Of a stretch of DNA of 64,000 bases, positions 56,077 to 64,000 are shown piece after piece. A program made the position numbers and the translations under genes. The first letter of the stretch is position 1. Each line of letters starts with the position of its first letter. Location of the stretch: assembly GCF_051251695.1 (NCBI RefSeq), contig NZ_JBPOEU010000009.1:82365-146364 (forward strand), read 5' to 3'. The DNA is from Maritalea sp051251695 (GTDB lineage Bacteria > Pseudomonadota > Alphaproteobacteria > Rhizobiales > Devosiaceae). The notes under the pieces are model-generated. The model had not been told where the DNA came from. It ran no database searches and worked only from the letters and a program-made list of their open reading frames with translations.

Positions 56077-56835
56077 CTAGTTCTTATTTGCAAATGATTT
56101 AACGTCTAAACCCAAAGACTTAACTGTCTCGTTGATGCTTTTCGCCAACGCAACTGCGTGCTCATTGTCACCATGTAGGCAAATGGATTTAGCGTTCAAA
56201 CCGATTACGTTTCCAGTGATTGTGCGCACTTTTGCATCGCTCAACAGTCGCGTAATATGTTCAATGACTTGTTTTTCTTGTGACAGCACAGCACCTGCCA
56301 ATGATCGAGATGCGAGCAAACCTTCGTCGGTATAGGCGCGGTCGGCAAATGCCTCCTCCACGTTTTCTAAACCGAGCGCTTTGGCTGCGGCACCTTGATG
56401 AGAATTGGCGATCGTCAAAATCATCATGTTTGAACGAAAGGATTTCACCGCCTCGTAGGCAACGTTTGCGAGGTTGCGATCAGCCGCCGTCATGTTGGCC
56501 ATGGCGCCGTGTAATTTCACATATTGAATTTTTGCGCCTGTAGATCGAGCGACGCCATCAAATAGTTCTAACTGTCGCGTAATTTGATCTCGCCATTCAG
56601 CTGACGATAGTTCAAGCGGAATTCGCCCAAAATTTTCTTTGTCTTCAAATCCGGGATGAGCACCAATCGCGACGTTGTTTTCAAGTGCTAACTCAATCGA
56701 TTGCCGCATTGTTGTTTCGTCGCCCGCATGGCCGCCACACGCTATATTGGCACTGGTGATATAGCGCATCATCGCAGAATCGTTGCCGGTGCCCTCTCCC
56801 AGATCCGCGTTAAGGTCTATCCAGTTGGCCATCAT
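56077..56835 (-). CDS. pxpA: 5-oxoprolinase subunit PxpA (LamB/YcsF family)
   Basis: A 252-residue protein with the family signature WIDLNADLGEGTGND and NIACGGHAGDE, then IGAHPGFEDKENFGR. PxpA and PxpBC together hydrolyse 5-oxoproline to glutamate with ATP. Its ATG overlaps the pxpC stop by four bases. It lies between pxpC and folD. Confidence 0.93.
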   Translation of the reverse strand: MMANWIDLNADLGEGTGNDSAMMRYITSANIACGGHAGDETTMRQSIELALENNVAIGAHPGFEDKENFGRIPLELSSAEWRDQITRQLELFDGVARSTGAKIQYVKLHGAMANMTAADRNLANVAYEAVKSFRSNMMILTIANSHQGAAAKALGLENVEEAFADRAYTDEGLLASRSLAGAVLSQEKQVIEHITRLLSDAKVRTITGNVIGLNAKSICLHGDNEHAVALAKSINETVKSLGLDVKSFANKN

Positions 56836-57746
56836 TTTACTTCCATTGCTTTGTGCGCCTTTTGCAACGTCGTTGAAATAAACGATATTTCTCGGTTGGG
56901 CCGCAACTGAGCTACGTAATCCAAATCCGCATCAATGATGGTTGCAATACGAGGATATCCACCAATCGGCTGATGGTCGCGCATCAATATCGCGGGGGTA
57001 CCGTCGCCCAAAATTTGAATATCGCCAGGCACAACAGCATCAGAAACGATGTTTTTATGCGCGGAAACGTCAAAGCGGGAGAGCGGATCATTCAGGCGAA
57101 ACCCCATACGATCTATTGAATTGGAAATCTTAAACGGGGCTTCGAACAAGGATGCCCAAACCTTTGGACCAAGTAGTTCGGCGTGAAGCCCCGGCAAAAC
57201 TCGAACTAAATTGTCGGGCAATTGAGTATTTTCGACAATTTCAACTTGTCCACTGGGGCGCGGAATGACTTCATCTTCAAAATCAATCTTATCACCAGCC
57301 CTAAGTGCGCGTGACTCTAAACCGCCAATTCCTGCCGCCAGATTTGTCGATTTACTTCCCATCATGAGGGGAACGTTTAATGCCTGCGCGAAACGGATAT
57401 ACCCATAGTTTCCAGCCCGTCCAGTGGTGATATTTACTTGATCACCATCCGTGAGGAACAGATGCGCAGGCCAGTTTTTTTCGCTGCCATTGTGCCGAAG
57501 TTGAAACTCGCCACCATCAACTGCGCACTCCATTGGAGGGCCCGCATAGGTGAATTCAATCCCTAACATGGAGAACTCGACGACCGACTGACTGCCCTGC
57601 CCGTCTAATGCATTGTGGGTTCTAGCAAAGGCCTTTCTGTCCATCGGACCGCTTGCAGATAAGCCAAATTGCAAACCTAGCGCACGACCAGCATCTTGAA
57701 TTGTTGAGTTGGGCGAAATGCGCAATATGGAGATGGAACCAATCAT
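56832..57746 (-). CDS. pxpC: 5-oxoprolinase subunit PxpC (biotin-dependent carboxylase-like, KipA)
   Basis: A 304-residue member of the carboxyltransferase-like family, with PNSTIQDAGRALGLQFGLSASGPMD near the start and FRLNDPLSRF, PGDIQILGDGTPAILMRDHQPIGGYPRIA towards the end. It partners PxpB. Start overlaps pxpB by four bases. Confidence 0.92.
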   Translation of the reverse strand: MIGSISILRISPNSTIQDAGRALGLQFGLSASGPMDRKAFARTHNALDGQGSQSVVEFSMLGIEFTYAGPPMECAVDGGEFQLRHNGSEKNWPAHLFLTDGDQVNITTGRAGNYGYIRFAQALNVPLMMGSKSTNLAAGIGGLESRALRAGDKIDFEDEVIPRPSGQVEIVENTQLPDNLVRVLPGLHAELLGPKVWASLFEAPFKISNSIDRMGFRLNDPLSRFDVSAHKNIVSDAVVPGDIQILGDGTPAILMRDHQPIGGYPRIATIIDADLDYVAQLRPNREISFISTTLQKAHKAMEVK

Positions 57747-58438
57747 AGCTGTGTCACCGCCTCAAATTGCACAAGATCCCCCGGGGTTATCAAGATCGGC
57801 TGTGCTGCATCTGGAATGAAGTTTCGAAGATTGGTGCGGCCAATCACATGCCAACCGGTTCTAATTGGACGCGAGGTGATTGCTGTTTGCCCTGCGGCAA
57901 ACAAAATCGACCCGGCGGGCACATTTTCTTGCACCTGAACACGCCGGGGCACGCGAAGTTCCTCGTCATGCAAGCCCAGATACAAAAAGCCCGGTGAAAA
58001 GCCCAAAGCCAACGCATGCAATGCGTTTGCGGTGTGTACTTCAACAAATTGGGCAACAGACAGGGACAATTCCTTACAAACCTCATCCAAACACGGCCCT
58101 TCTTCGCCGCCATACTTCACTTGGACGTGGTGTGTTTGCACATTTTGATCTGCCTTTTGTGCATCAAACGTGCTCATGAGCATCATAATTTGACCTTTGA
58201 GTGTATCAAAGGAGACCATGTTGGGATCATATTGGATAATGACTGAAACTAAATTCGAGCTGCATCCATTTATCTTGTCGTGAAGCTTCTCTTGGCAAAG
58301 TTTAGCAAAGGATTGGGCGCGCTTGTTCGCATCAATCGTGAGCTGGCTGCCAAACCGCACCAAGACTGACCGATCACCAAGTGGAATAAGGCGAGCAGTA
58401 ATTTCTTCAGTTTGAAACTCTTGTCCCACCTTATTCAC
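57743..58438 (-). CDS. pxpB: 5-oxoprolinase subunit PxpB (KipI family)
   Basis: A 231-residue KipI-like protein starting at GTG 58438. Typical segments are PLGDRSVLVRFG near the N-terminus, IQYDP, and FSPGFLYLGLHDEELRVPRR and ILITPGDLVQFE in the C-terminal part. It follows fhs by 17 bases. Confidence 0.92.
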   Translation of the reverse strand: MNKVGQEFQTEEITARLIPLGDRSVLVRFGSQLTIDANKRAQSFAKLCQEKLHDKINGCSSNLVSVIIQYDPNMVSFDTLKGQIMMLMSTFDAQKADQNVQTHHVQVKYGGEEGPCLDEVCKELSLSVAQFVEVHTANALHALALGFSPGFLYLGLHDEELRVPRRVQVQENVPAGSILFAAGQTAITSRPIRTGWHVIGRTNLRNFIPDAAQPILITPGDLVQFEAVTQL

Positions 58439-58455
58439 CTCATTTTCGGTATTGA

Positions 58456-60132
58456 TTAAAACAATCCCTGTATCTCGCCACTTTGATCCAGATGAATCGC
58501 TTCAGCCGATGGTTTTCGCGGCAAACCAGGCATTGTCATTATGTCACCGCACACGGCAACAACAAAGCCCGCGCCGGCCGAAAGCCTGACTTCACGCACA
58601 GGAATTTCATGTCCGGTTGGCGCACCGCGCAAGTTCGGATCAGTTGAGAACGAGTATTGTGTCTTTGCCATACAAACTGGCAATTCACCGTATCCGGCTT
58701 CTTCCCACTCACGTAGTTGTTTTTCAACCTTCTTGTCGACGACAACTTTATCAGCCCGATAAATCTCTTTTGCGATCTTTTCAATTTTGCCGAGTAATGG
58801 AAGGCTGTCTTCATAAAGTGGTGTGAAGTTAGCTTCGCCGCCATCAACAATTTCAACAATCCGCTCGGCAAGTGCAACGGTGCCTTCAGAGCCCTTTTCC
58901 CAATGCTGGCAAAGGATTGCTTCGGCGCCAACTGAACGCGCGTAATCTTGCACGGCTTGCACTTCCGCATTCGTGTCGGTCACGAAATGATTGATTGCGA
59001 CCACGGCAGGCACACCAAATTTTTGAATATTCTCAATATGGCGGCCAAGGTTGGCACAACCGCGTGTCAACGCTTCAACGTCTTCGCTGCCCAACGCATC
59101 TTTGGCCACGCCACCATTCATTTTAAGAGCGCGAACCGTCGCAACGATCACCACAGCAGAAGGTTTCAAGCCTGCTTTGCGGCATTTAATATCAAAGAAT
59201 TTTTCAGCACCGAGATCAGCGCCAAACCCAGCTTCTGTGACCACATAGTCTGCAAGTTTAAGCGCTGTTTTGGTCGCAATCACAGAGTTGCAGCCGTGTG
59301 CGATATTGGCAAATGGTCCGCCATGAATAAAGGCTGGGTTGTTTTCCAATGTCTGCACTAAATTGGGCTGCATTGCTTGTTGGAGTAAAACCGTCATCGC
59401 ACCATCAGCTTTGATATCGCGGCAATAGACGGGTGTTTTGTCGTTCCGATAAGCAACTATAATTCCGCCCAAACGATTTTGTAGATCCTCAAGATCGTTC
59501 GCTAAGCACAGGATCGCCATGATTTCAGAAGCAACCGTAATATCAAACCCGGCTTCGCGCGGATAACCATTTGCCACGCCACCAAGTGACGCAACGATTG
59601 AACGTAAAGCACGGTCATTCATGTCCATCACGCGTCGCCAAGTGATCCGGCGAATATCAACCTTTTCTTCATTGCCCCAATAAACGTGGTTATCAAGCAT
59701 GGCCGACAACAAGTTATGGGCAGAAGTGATTGCGTGAAAATCACCCGTAAAGTGCAAGTTGATATCTTCCATCGGCACAACTTGGGCGTAACCGCCACCC
59801 GCAGCGCCACCCTTCATGCCAAAACACGGCCCCAAGGAAGGCTCACGAATGCAAATGGTAGCGTTCTTGCCGATCTTATTTAGCCCGTCACCCAGACCAA
59901 CGGTGGTGGTGGTTTTACCTTCCCCAGCGGGGGTAGGATTGATCGCTGTCACAAGGATCAGTTTGCCGTCTTCTTTATCCGCAACTGATTTGATAAACTC
60001 GGCGGAAACCTTCGCTTTATCGTGACCGAATGGCAGCAAATGCTCGCTACCAATGCCCAACTTCGCGCCGATTTCAACAATAGGTTTTTTGTTCGCGGCA
60101 CGCGCGATCTCAATGTCTGACTTATATGTCAT
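58456..60132 (-). CDS. fhs: Formate-tetrahydrofolate ligase
   Basis: A 558-residue enzyme that interconverts formate plus THF plus ATP with 10-formyl-THF. The P-loop region is INPTPAGEGKTTTTVGLGDG and downstream LREPSLGPCFGMKGGAAGGG-like (IREPSLGPCFGMKGG), with NHFVTDTNAEVQAV near the C-terminal third. Length is normal. It is first in an operon with the pxp genes and folD, so one-carbon oxidation to formate is the likely sense if methyl-THF is supplied by the neighbouring corrinoid operon. Confidence 0.96.
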   Translation of the reverse strand: MTYKSDIEIARAANKKPIVEIGAKLGIGSEHLLPFGHDKAKVSAEFIKSVADKEDGKLILVTAINPTPAGEGKTTTTVGLGDGLNKIGKNATICIREPSLGPCFGMKGGAAGGGYAQVVPMEDINLHFTGDFHAITSAHNLLSAMLDNHVYWGNEEKVDIRRITWRRVMDMNDRALRSIVASLGGVANGYPREAGFDITVASEIMAILCLANDLEDLQNRLGGIIVAYRNDKTPVYCRDIKADGAMTVLLQQAMQPNLVQTLENNPAFIHGGPFANIAHGCNSVIATKTALKLADYVVTEAGFGADLGAEKFFDIKCRKAGLKPSAVVIVATVRALKMNGGVAKDALGSEDVEALTRGCANLGRHIENIQKFGVPAVVAINHFVTDTNAEVQAVQDYARSVGAEAILCQHWEKGSEGTVALAERIVEIVDGGEANFTPLYEDSLPLLGKIEKIAKEIYRADKVVVDKKVEKQLREWEEAGYGELPVCMAKTQYSFSTDPNLRGAPTGHEIPVREVRLSAGAGFVVAVCGDIMTMPGLPRKPSAEAIHLDQSGEIQGLF

Positions 60133-60178
60133 GAAATTCCTGTCCCCAGAGTAATCTTGTTATTGTTTTTTTGCGCAG

Positions 60179-60207
60179 ATTAAACGCAAATCCGAGGGAC
60201 TTGTCCA
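60179..60207 (-). promoter_or_regulatory. Probable promoter of the fhs operon
   Basis: On the minus strand TGGACA (60202-60207) and TTTAAT (60179-60184) are 17 bases apart, about 46 bases before the fhs ATG. Both hexamers are one or two bases off the sigma-70 consensus. I looked for a folate riboswitch in the leader and saw none. Confidence 0.5.
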
Positions 60208-60280
60208 GACGTGTTTGAGGATAAACGCGATAAGCGAAATTATGCAGGAAAATACCTTGTTTTGACGGTGTTCAGGCCAG

Positions 60281-60670
60281 CTACCAAGATACCACTTGCC
60301 AGCCATCCAACTGCAAAGGCTCACTGGTCAAAAGAACTTTGTGTTGAGCATCAGCGTTGGCGTATAGGCCAGCTACATTGTCTTTTGAGATACGGCCAAA
60401 TGCTGTCCGAAACAAGATATCTCTTGATCGTAACGCGCTGATATTGCCCAGTGAAACCTTATCGGTTCCTACTTCTATATCAGTGTACCTCGTGCTGCTG
60501 ACATAGTCATCAATCCACTTTTCCGCATCGCTGAAATGGGCTTTCATGGCGTATGAAGTGTCAACCACCACCAACGCCTGTTTCGGGTTTGTGGTAAAAT
60601 AGAAGTGCGTGCCGCCCCACGCAACAGCTTGCAACAAAACAAAAGCAACGAATGATTTCAGCCAAGCCAA
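60281..60670 (-). CDS. Small membrane-anchored VWA-like protein
   Basis: A 129-residue protein beginning at TTG 60670, one base after the VWA lipoprotein stop. An N-terminal hydrophobic segment (SFVAFVLLQAVAWGG) acts as signal or anchor. ALVVVDTSYAMKAHF resembles the first strand and MIDAS loop of a VWA domain, but with DTSYA instead of DxSxS, so metal binding is doubtful. Short for a full VWA domain. Third gene of the VWA cluster. Confidence 0.6.
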   Translation of the reverse strand: MAWLKSFVAFVLLQAVAWGGTHFYFTTNPKQALVVVDTSYAMKAHFSDAEKWIDDYVSSTRYTDIEVGTDKVSLGNISALRSRDILFRTAFGRISKDNVAGLYANADAQHKVLLTSEPLQLDGWQVVSW

Positions 60671-60671
60671 G

Positions 60672-62348
60672 TTACATCTCCGAATTCAAAAGATTACCGA
60701 TGCGGTATGACGCGGAGCCAACACTCGATTCGATGTAGGCGGCTTCTACCAATCCAGCCATTTCTTTTAAGTGATCTGACGACAATTCGTAGGCAATCGC
60801 GTGAATTGGAATACGCGCAAACCTAAGCGTTTCTTTGACAGACCCGAAATCCAAACCTTCGTTGGTCTCGCCATCGCTAAGGACGAAAATAACAAGTTTA
60901 TGGTCTGGGTTGGCTGCCGAAAATGTCAGCAGTTCATTTGCCGCAACAATCACCGCATCGTTGGTGGCTGTCGCTCCCCCGGCGATCAGATTTTCCACGG
61001 CACCGATGAACAGTGATTTCTGTTGCAGGTTGAACTGGCGGACCGGCAGATCAATATTTACCGCATTATTGTAGCTCACCAAGCCAATTGCGTTGCCAGC
61101 AGCGATCAAATCAGATGAATCGACCAGAGCGTTTTTCAACTCTTTGATACGTGAGCCATCCATTGAACCGGATACGTCTGCAACGAACATTGCCGCAATC
61201 GGTTTACCACCGGATTTTTTGTCCTTCCAGAGCTTTTGTGCCTGCTGGATGAGAGAACCGTCAGCGATATCGTAGCCCGATTGGTAAGTACTGTTGTTCC
61301 CAAAGCCAAACTTTGAAATCTCACTTTTATTGGCTTCGATAAATGCGTTGAAAAGCGCTAGCACTTCCCGCTCCGCTTCATCCGCTTGCGGCAACGCATA
61401 GAGAGGACTATCATGACGAACACCGAACGGCACAAACTCATAGTCAGCCATACCAGTAACGTTTACCCAAGTTTGGTGTTCCATCACCAATGCGTCCAGC
61501 ACACCGCTTCCAACGGCTGCATCGCGCATTTGAAGCGTGTTTTGAGCGACAAACGGCACGCCAAGTTGGAAAGCTTCGAACGCACTTGCGACATCAGGAG
61601 ACAAGAACTCAGCCTCATCACCCTGCGCGAATGAGTGCAACACCATCATCAAAAAATTGAGGCCAGTGCTTGACTGATATGGGTTGGTATAGCCCATGGA
61701 AAAATCGCCGCTCGTCACCTCGGTCAAAAGCTTCTGCAGGTCGAGCGCGCCGTCAGTGGTGATCAAATCGGTTTTGCTTTTTCGCACAACAATCCCAGCA
61801 GTATTGGGCGCGGTTACCGGATTGATTTCATCCACAACGATACCTTGCGACCCCAGCATTTTGCCCCAAAGTTTATTTGACGGTGAAAACGCGTCTGGCA
61901 CGTTTTGCCCCGCTAGGATGAATTGCGCGCCAAGGCCCGAAGGCATTTTGCGGACAGAAATCGCAGCTGTTTTGCCATTGCCAATTTTTTGGCGTTGGTC
62001 GTTAAAGCGCGCGGCGAGATCATTATATAGACCGTCAGTTCCCTTGCCCGATTTCTCCGAACTTGTGAAAATTTCAACGGCCTCAACTGTCGAACTATCA
62101 GCGGTACCAACGGTAATTGGGTACTCTTCGATGTTTGGCAAAAGCGATAGCAAGTTCGTTGGCGTCAGTTCGATGTTTGCACGAACGCGATTTTCCTGCC
62201 GCGAAGGTTTAATCTGCTCTGCAACAAGCTTTGCGATATTTTCATGCGCCGCTTCGGTGGTTTCAATTGGCGCACCGCCGCAACCTGCCAGCGTTAGTGT
62301 GCCCGCAACTAGAGCAGTTCCCAATAGGGCTTTCACAATCTTGTCCAT
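60672..62348 (-). CDS. Lipoprotein with solute-binding-like and VWA domains
   Basis: A 558-residue secreted lipoprotein with lipobox LTLAGC near residue 22. Residues about 75-330 resemble an extracellular solute-binding fold (VEIFTSSEKSGKGTDGLYNDLAARF, then PNTAGIVVRKSKTDL). The C-terminal VWA domain has an intact MIDAS: VADVSGSMDGSRI, GGATATNDAV and FVLSDGETNEG. The frame is open upstream, but ATG 62348 starts at the signal peptide. Role unknown; it is followed by a small VWA-like protein and preceded by a coiled-coil membrane protein, and may form an envelope complex. Confidence 0.82.
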   Translation of the reverse strand: MDKIVKALLGTALVAGTLTLAGCGGAPIETTEAAHENIAKLVAEQIKPSRQENRVRANIELTPTNLLSLLPNIEEYPITVGTADSSTVEAVEIFTSSEKSGKGTDGLYNDLAARFNDQRQKIGNGKTAAISVRKMPSGLGAQFILAGQNVPDAFSPSNKLWGKMLGSQGIVVDEINPVTAPNTAGIVVRKSKTDLITTDGALDLQKLLTEVTSGDFSMGYTNPYQSSTGLNFLMMVLHSFAQGDEAEFLSPDVASAFEAFQLGVPFVAQNTLQMRDAAVGSGVLDALVMEHQTWVNVTGMADYEFVPFGVRHDSPLYALPQADEAEREVLALFNAFIEANKSEISKFGFGNNSTYQSGYDIADGSLIQQAQKLWKDKKSGGKPIAAMFVADVSGSMDGSRIKELKNALVDSSDLIAAGNAIGLVSYNNAVNIDLPVRQFNLQQKSLFIGAVENLIAGGATATNDAVIVAANELLTFSAANPDHKLVIFVLSDGETNEGLDFGSVKETLRFARIPIHAIAYELSSDHLKEMAGLVEAAYIESSVGSASYRIGNLLNSEM

Positions 62349-62376
62349 CAAAACAGCTCCTTTGCGCACAACACGC

Positions 62377-63141
62377 CTAAACATTAAATTTCTTTGCACG
62401 GTCGGCTAATTCACGAAGTCGCAATAAAGCGTCGTCGTGTTCTGCCTCACCTTGCTTTTGTATATTGGCCACTTCAACCAATGTTTCTGCCAAGGCAGTC
62501 AACAGCGTGCCATTGGCATCAATTATCTCGTCCATCTTGGTTCGCTGCTTCTGTGCAAGTTCCAAACGGCGATCAATCGCTACGTCGCTGGTGCCTTTTT
62601 CAGCCTTGGACGTTATCAAGTCTTCACGATTGATACCTGCCACACTTTTCGCAATGACGACCAAATCCGATAGATTTTGTACAACTATGTTTTGCACCCG
62701 TTGCGCAATTTCAGCGTGCGAGCTGACCGACATTGGCGAATCTACAAAGCGCTTGGTGATCACCTCATGATAATCATCCACCATACCCAAAAGGCGTTGA
62801 GTTTGCTTTGACGCTTCGACCTCACCGATCTCATTCAAGTTTATAGAAATCGTATGGATGTCGCTCAATATCCGTTCGTAATTTGCTTGCTCACGTGCTT
62901 CAAGAACCCGTCGCTGGTCACGCTTTTCAAACCCCAGCAAATGGTAACTGAAAGGAACAGCAAAAGCAGATGCGACCGAAAACAAACTAAACCCCGCTAT
63001 CCAGATGATATCGACCTGAAACCACCAATAGAAAACCGGAATGAAAAGAAGCGAAATCAGTAAAGCCGCTATTGATATGTTGCGCACTATTCGCTTTTCT
63101 CCTTTTCCTATGCCTGCCACATATTGGTTGGTTTTGCCCAA
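62377..63141 (-). CDS. Two-helix membrane protein with coiled coil, unknown
   Basis: Up to 254 residues. Two hydrophobic segments (about residues 23-42 and 46-68) are followed by a long charged helical, probably coiled-coil cytoplasmic region. No domain is recognised with certainty; the layout recalls XpaC-type proteins that accompany TelA/VWA genes. The first start is TTG 63141; GTG 63087 with AAGGAG upstream is an alternative that would remove 18 residues. It lies 28 bases upstream of the VWA lipoprotein and is divergent from the gene at 63193. Confidence 0.65.
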   Translation of the reverse strand: MGKTNQYVAGIGKGEKRIVRNISIAALLISLLFIPVFYWWFQVDIIWIAGFSLFSVASAFAVPFSYHLLGFEKRDQRRVLEAREQANYERILSDIHTISINLNEIGEVEASKQTQRLLGMVDDYHEVITKRFVDSPMSVSSHAEIAQRVQNIVVQNLSDLVVIAKSVAGINREDLITSKAEKGTSDVAIDRRLELAQKQRTKMDEIIDANGTLLTALAETLVEVANIQKQGEAEHDDALLRLRELADRAKKFNV

Positions 63142-63192
63142 AATTCAACCCGCTACCACCAGATCGGCACATCTATTTTCGGAGATACTAGT

Positions 63193-63630
63193 ATGGATAT
63201 TCAAACAATCTCAATTTATGTCGCAATTTGCGGTCTAATTGCAATTCCCGTGGCGCTACTCGGCATTTGGTTACGATTGCGACAAAGCAACCGCCAACAA
63301 CGTCTCATGATTTTCATTAGCTACACAAACCGTTTTCGAGAAATTGTTCAGACTGCACCTTTGGAATTTCTCCATTTCGAAAAAGGACCCCCTCCACGCA
63401 TCGCTAATGCTGAGAACCTACGGACAATACGGCTTTACCTCGACTTATACAGCGAGGAATTTCACTTAAACAAAGCCGGTCATGTTGATGAAGATGTTTG
63501 GGTAAATTGGCTGGATGGGATGAAATTCCTGCTGTCTCAGCCATCAATTCAAGCCCTGCTTGAAACAGTCCTGAGCTCTTCATCGCACAATGGCGAATTC
63601 AGGTTGTTCGTGGATCACCTAAGGAAATAA
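63193..63630 (+). CDS. Single-pass membrane protein, unknown
   Basis: A 145-residue protein with an N-terminal membrane segment (ISIYVAICGLIAIPVALLGIWL) and a soluble helical domain containing FISYTNRFREIVQTAPLEFL. The ATG at 63193 follows GGAGATACTAG. No family recognised. Divergent from the VWA cluster, so a shared promoter region lies between 63142 and 63192. Confidence 0.65.
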   Translation: MDIQTISIYVAICGLIAIPVALLGIWLRLRQSNRQQRLMIFISYTNRFREIVQTAPLEFLHFEKGPPPRIANAENLRTIRLYLDLYSEEFHLNKAGHVDEDVWVNWLDGMKFLLSQPSIQALLETVLSSSSHNGEFRLFVDHLRK

Positions 63631-64000
63631 ACATGGTAGGTGGGTAGGGTAAAACTTCGAACTCCTTGTTTCAAGCTTTGGCGGATTGGGAACAAAACTC
63701 AAGTACCAAGATAAAATTTCCACATTGCACTAGATTTTGTCTCGATTGACGAAAGGACTCAGCAGCAACTCTCATCTAAACAACATCAAGCGGAACCAGC
63801 AAACCGTCGCCTTCTGGCAAAAGCTCAATAGCTTGGGTCTTCATTTTGGAACGAGCCGCGGAAAACAAGGAAAGCAATCAAACTACCGTACGTCAAGTTG
63901 AACTAAAAGGTGTATCCAAACAGCTGTCCGTCATCAAATGAAATGGGTTATTTAGAGCGGTTTGATTACTGGAGGCTCTGGTTCATTTGCTTATTGATTA
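63631..64000. other. Right-hand end, no gene recognised
   Basis: 370 bases without a convincing coding region in any frame. A short minus-strand frame ending at about 63779 (KTQAIELLPEGDGLLVPLDVV) is too short to assign. No hairpin terminator or repeat was seen. Confidence 0.5.

Noticed and set aside
60133..60280. Folate (THF) riboswitch upstream of fhs
   Set aside because: The leader is short and I could not find the conserved riboswitch core; an ordinary promoter explains it better.

Overview
The window looks like a chromosomal segment of a marine-type alphaproteobacterium, probably in or near the Hyphomicrobiales (Rhizobiales). The basis is gene content and order: lipA, ratA-like, cinA, fused ispDF, dusB, ntrBC, ntrYX, trkA, hfq, hflX, mazG on the left, and metG/holB/tmk/dacC/rlpA on the right, an arrangement I associate with that group. 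The genus cannot be named from the sequence alone. No rRNA, tRNA or CRISPR array was seen.

Layout. (1) 1-15.7 kb is a conserved housekeeping and nitrogen-regulation block: end of lipA, RatA/COQ10-like protein, cinA and ispDF on the minus strand, then dusB-ntrB-ntrC, ntrY-ntrX, trkA-trkH, hfq and hflX on the plus strand, with mazG and a DUF1801 gene convergent. (2) 15.9-20.1 kb holds an MsbA-like ABC exporter and insertion-sequence debris: an IS30 transposase fragment joined to an apbE-like 3' fragment, and a complete IS3-family element with perfect 42-bp ends whose orfB carries an internal stop. (3) 20.1-40.5 kb is the accessory region. A GNAT acyltransferase, a DUF2927 secreted protein and a small membrane protein lead into a 3,291-residue protein with an N-terminal Hint (intein/hedgehog-type) domain, about 26 calcium-loop repeats and RTX repeats, followed by its type I secretion ABC and membrane-fusion genes. 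Two further modules follow in the same order, GNAT, membrane protein, Hint protein, with near-identical promoters upstream of the two GNAT genes. Both extra Hint genes end inside the Hint domain, one of them at an IS30 insertion. (4) 40.5-42.1 kb holds the IS30 copy and a frameshifted NTF2-like pseudogene. (5) 42.1-49.3 kb is a minus-strand housekeeping run: MBL hydrolase, tatD, metG, holB, tmk, D,D-carboxypeptidase, rlpA. (6) 49.5-60.2 kb is a one-carbon region. A plus-strand operon encodes a homocysteine S-methyltransferase-family protein, a corrinoid protein, DUF1638, a small 'virulence factor' family protein, a methyl-THF:corrinoid methyltransferase and a ferredoxin/ASKHA corrinoid reactivator. 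A convergent minus-strand operon encodes fhs, pxpB, pxpC, pxpA and folD. (7) 60.2-64 kb holds a von Willebrand A (VWA) lipoprotein cluster of unknown role.

How they may work together. The one-carbon operons could move methyl groups from a methylated donor through a corrinoid to tetrahydrofolate, and then oxidise them with FolD and Fhs; no MetF is visible here. In the accessory region the RTX/Hint protein is very probably secreted by the adjacent type I system. The repeated GNAT-membrane protein-Hint module is the least explained feature of the window and the best candidate for an undescribed system.
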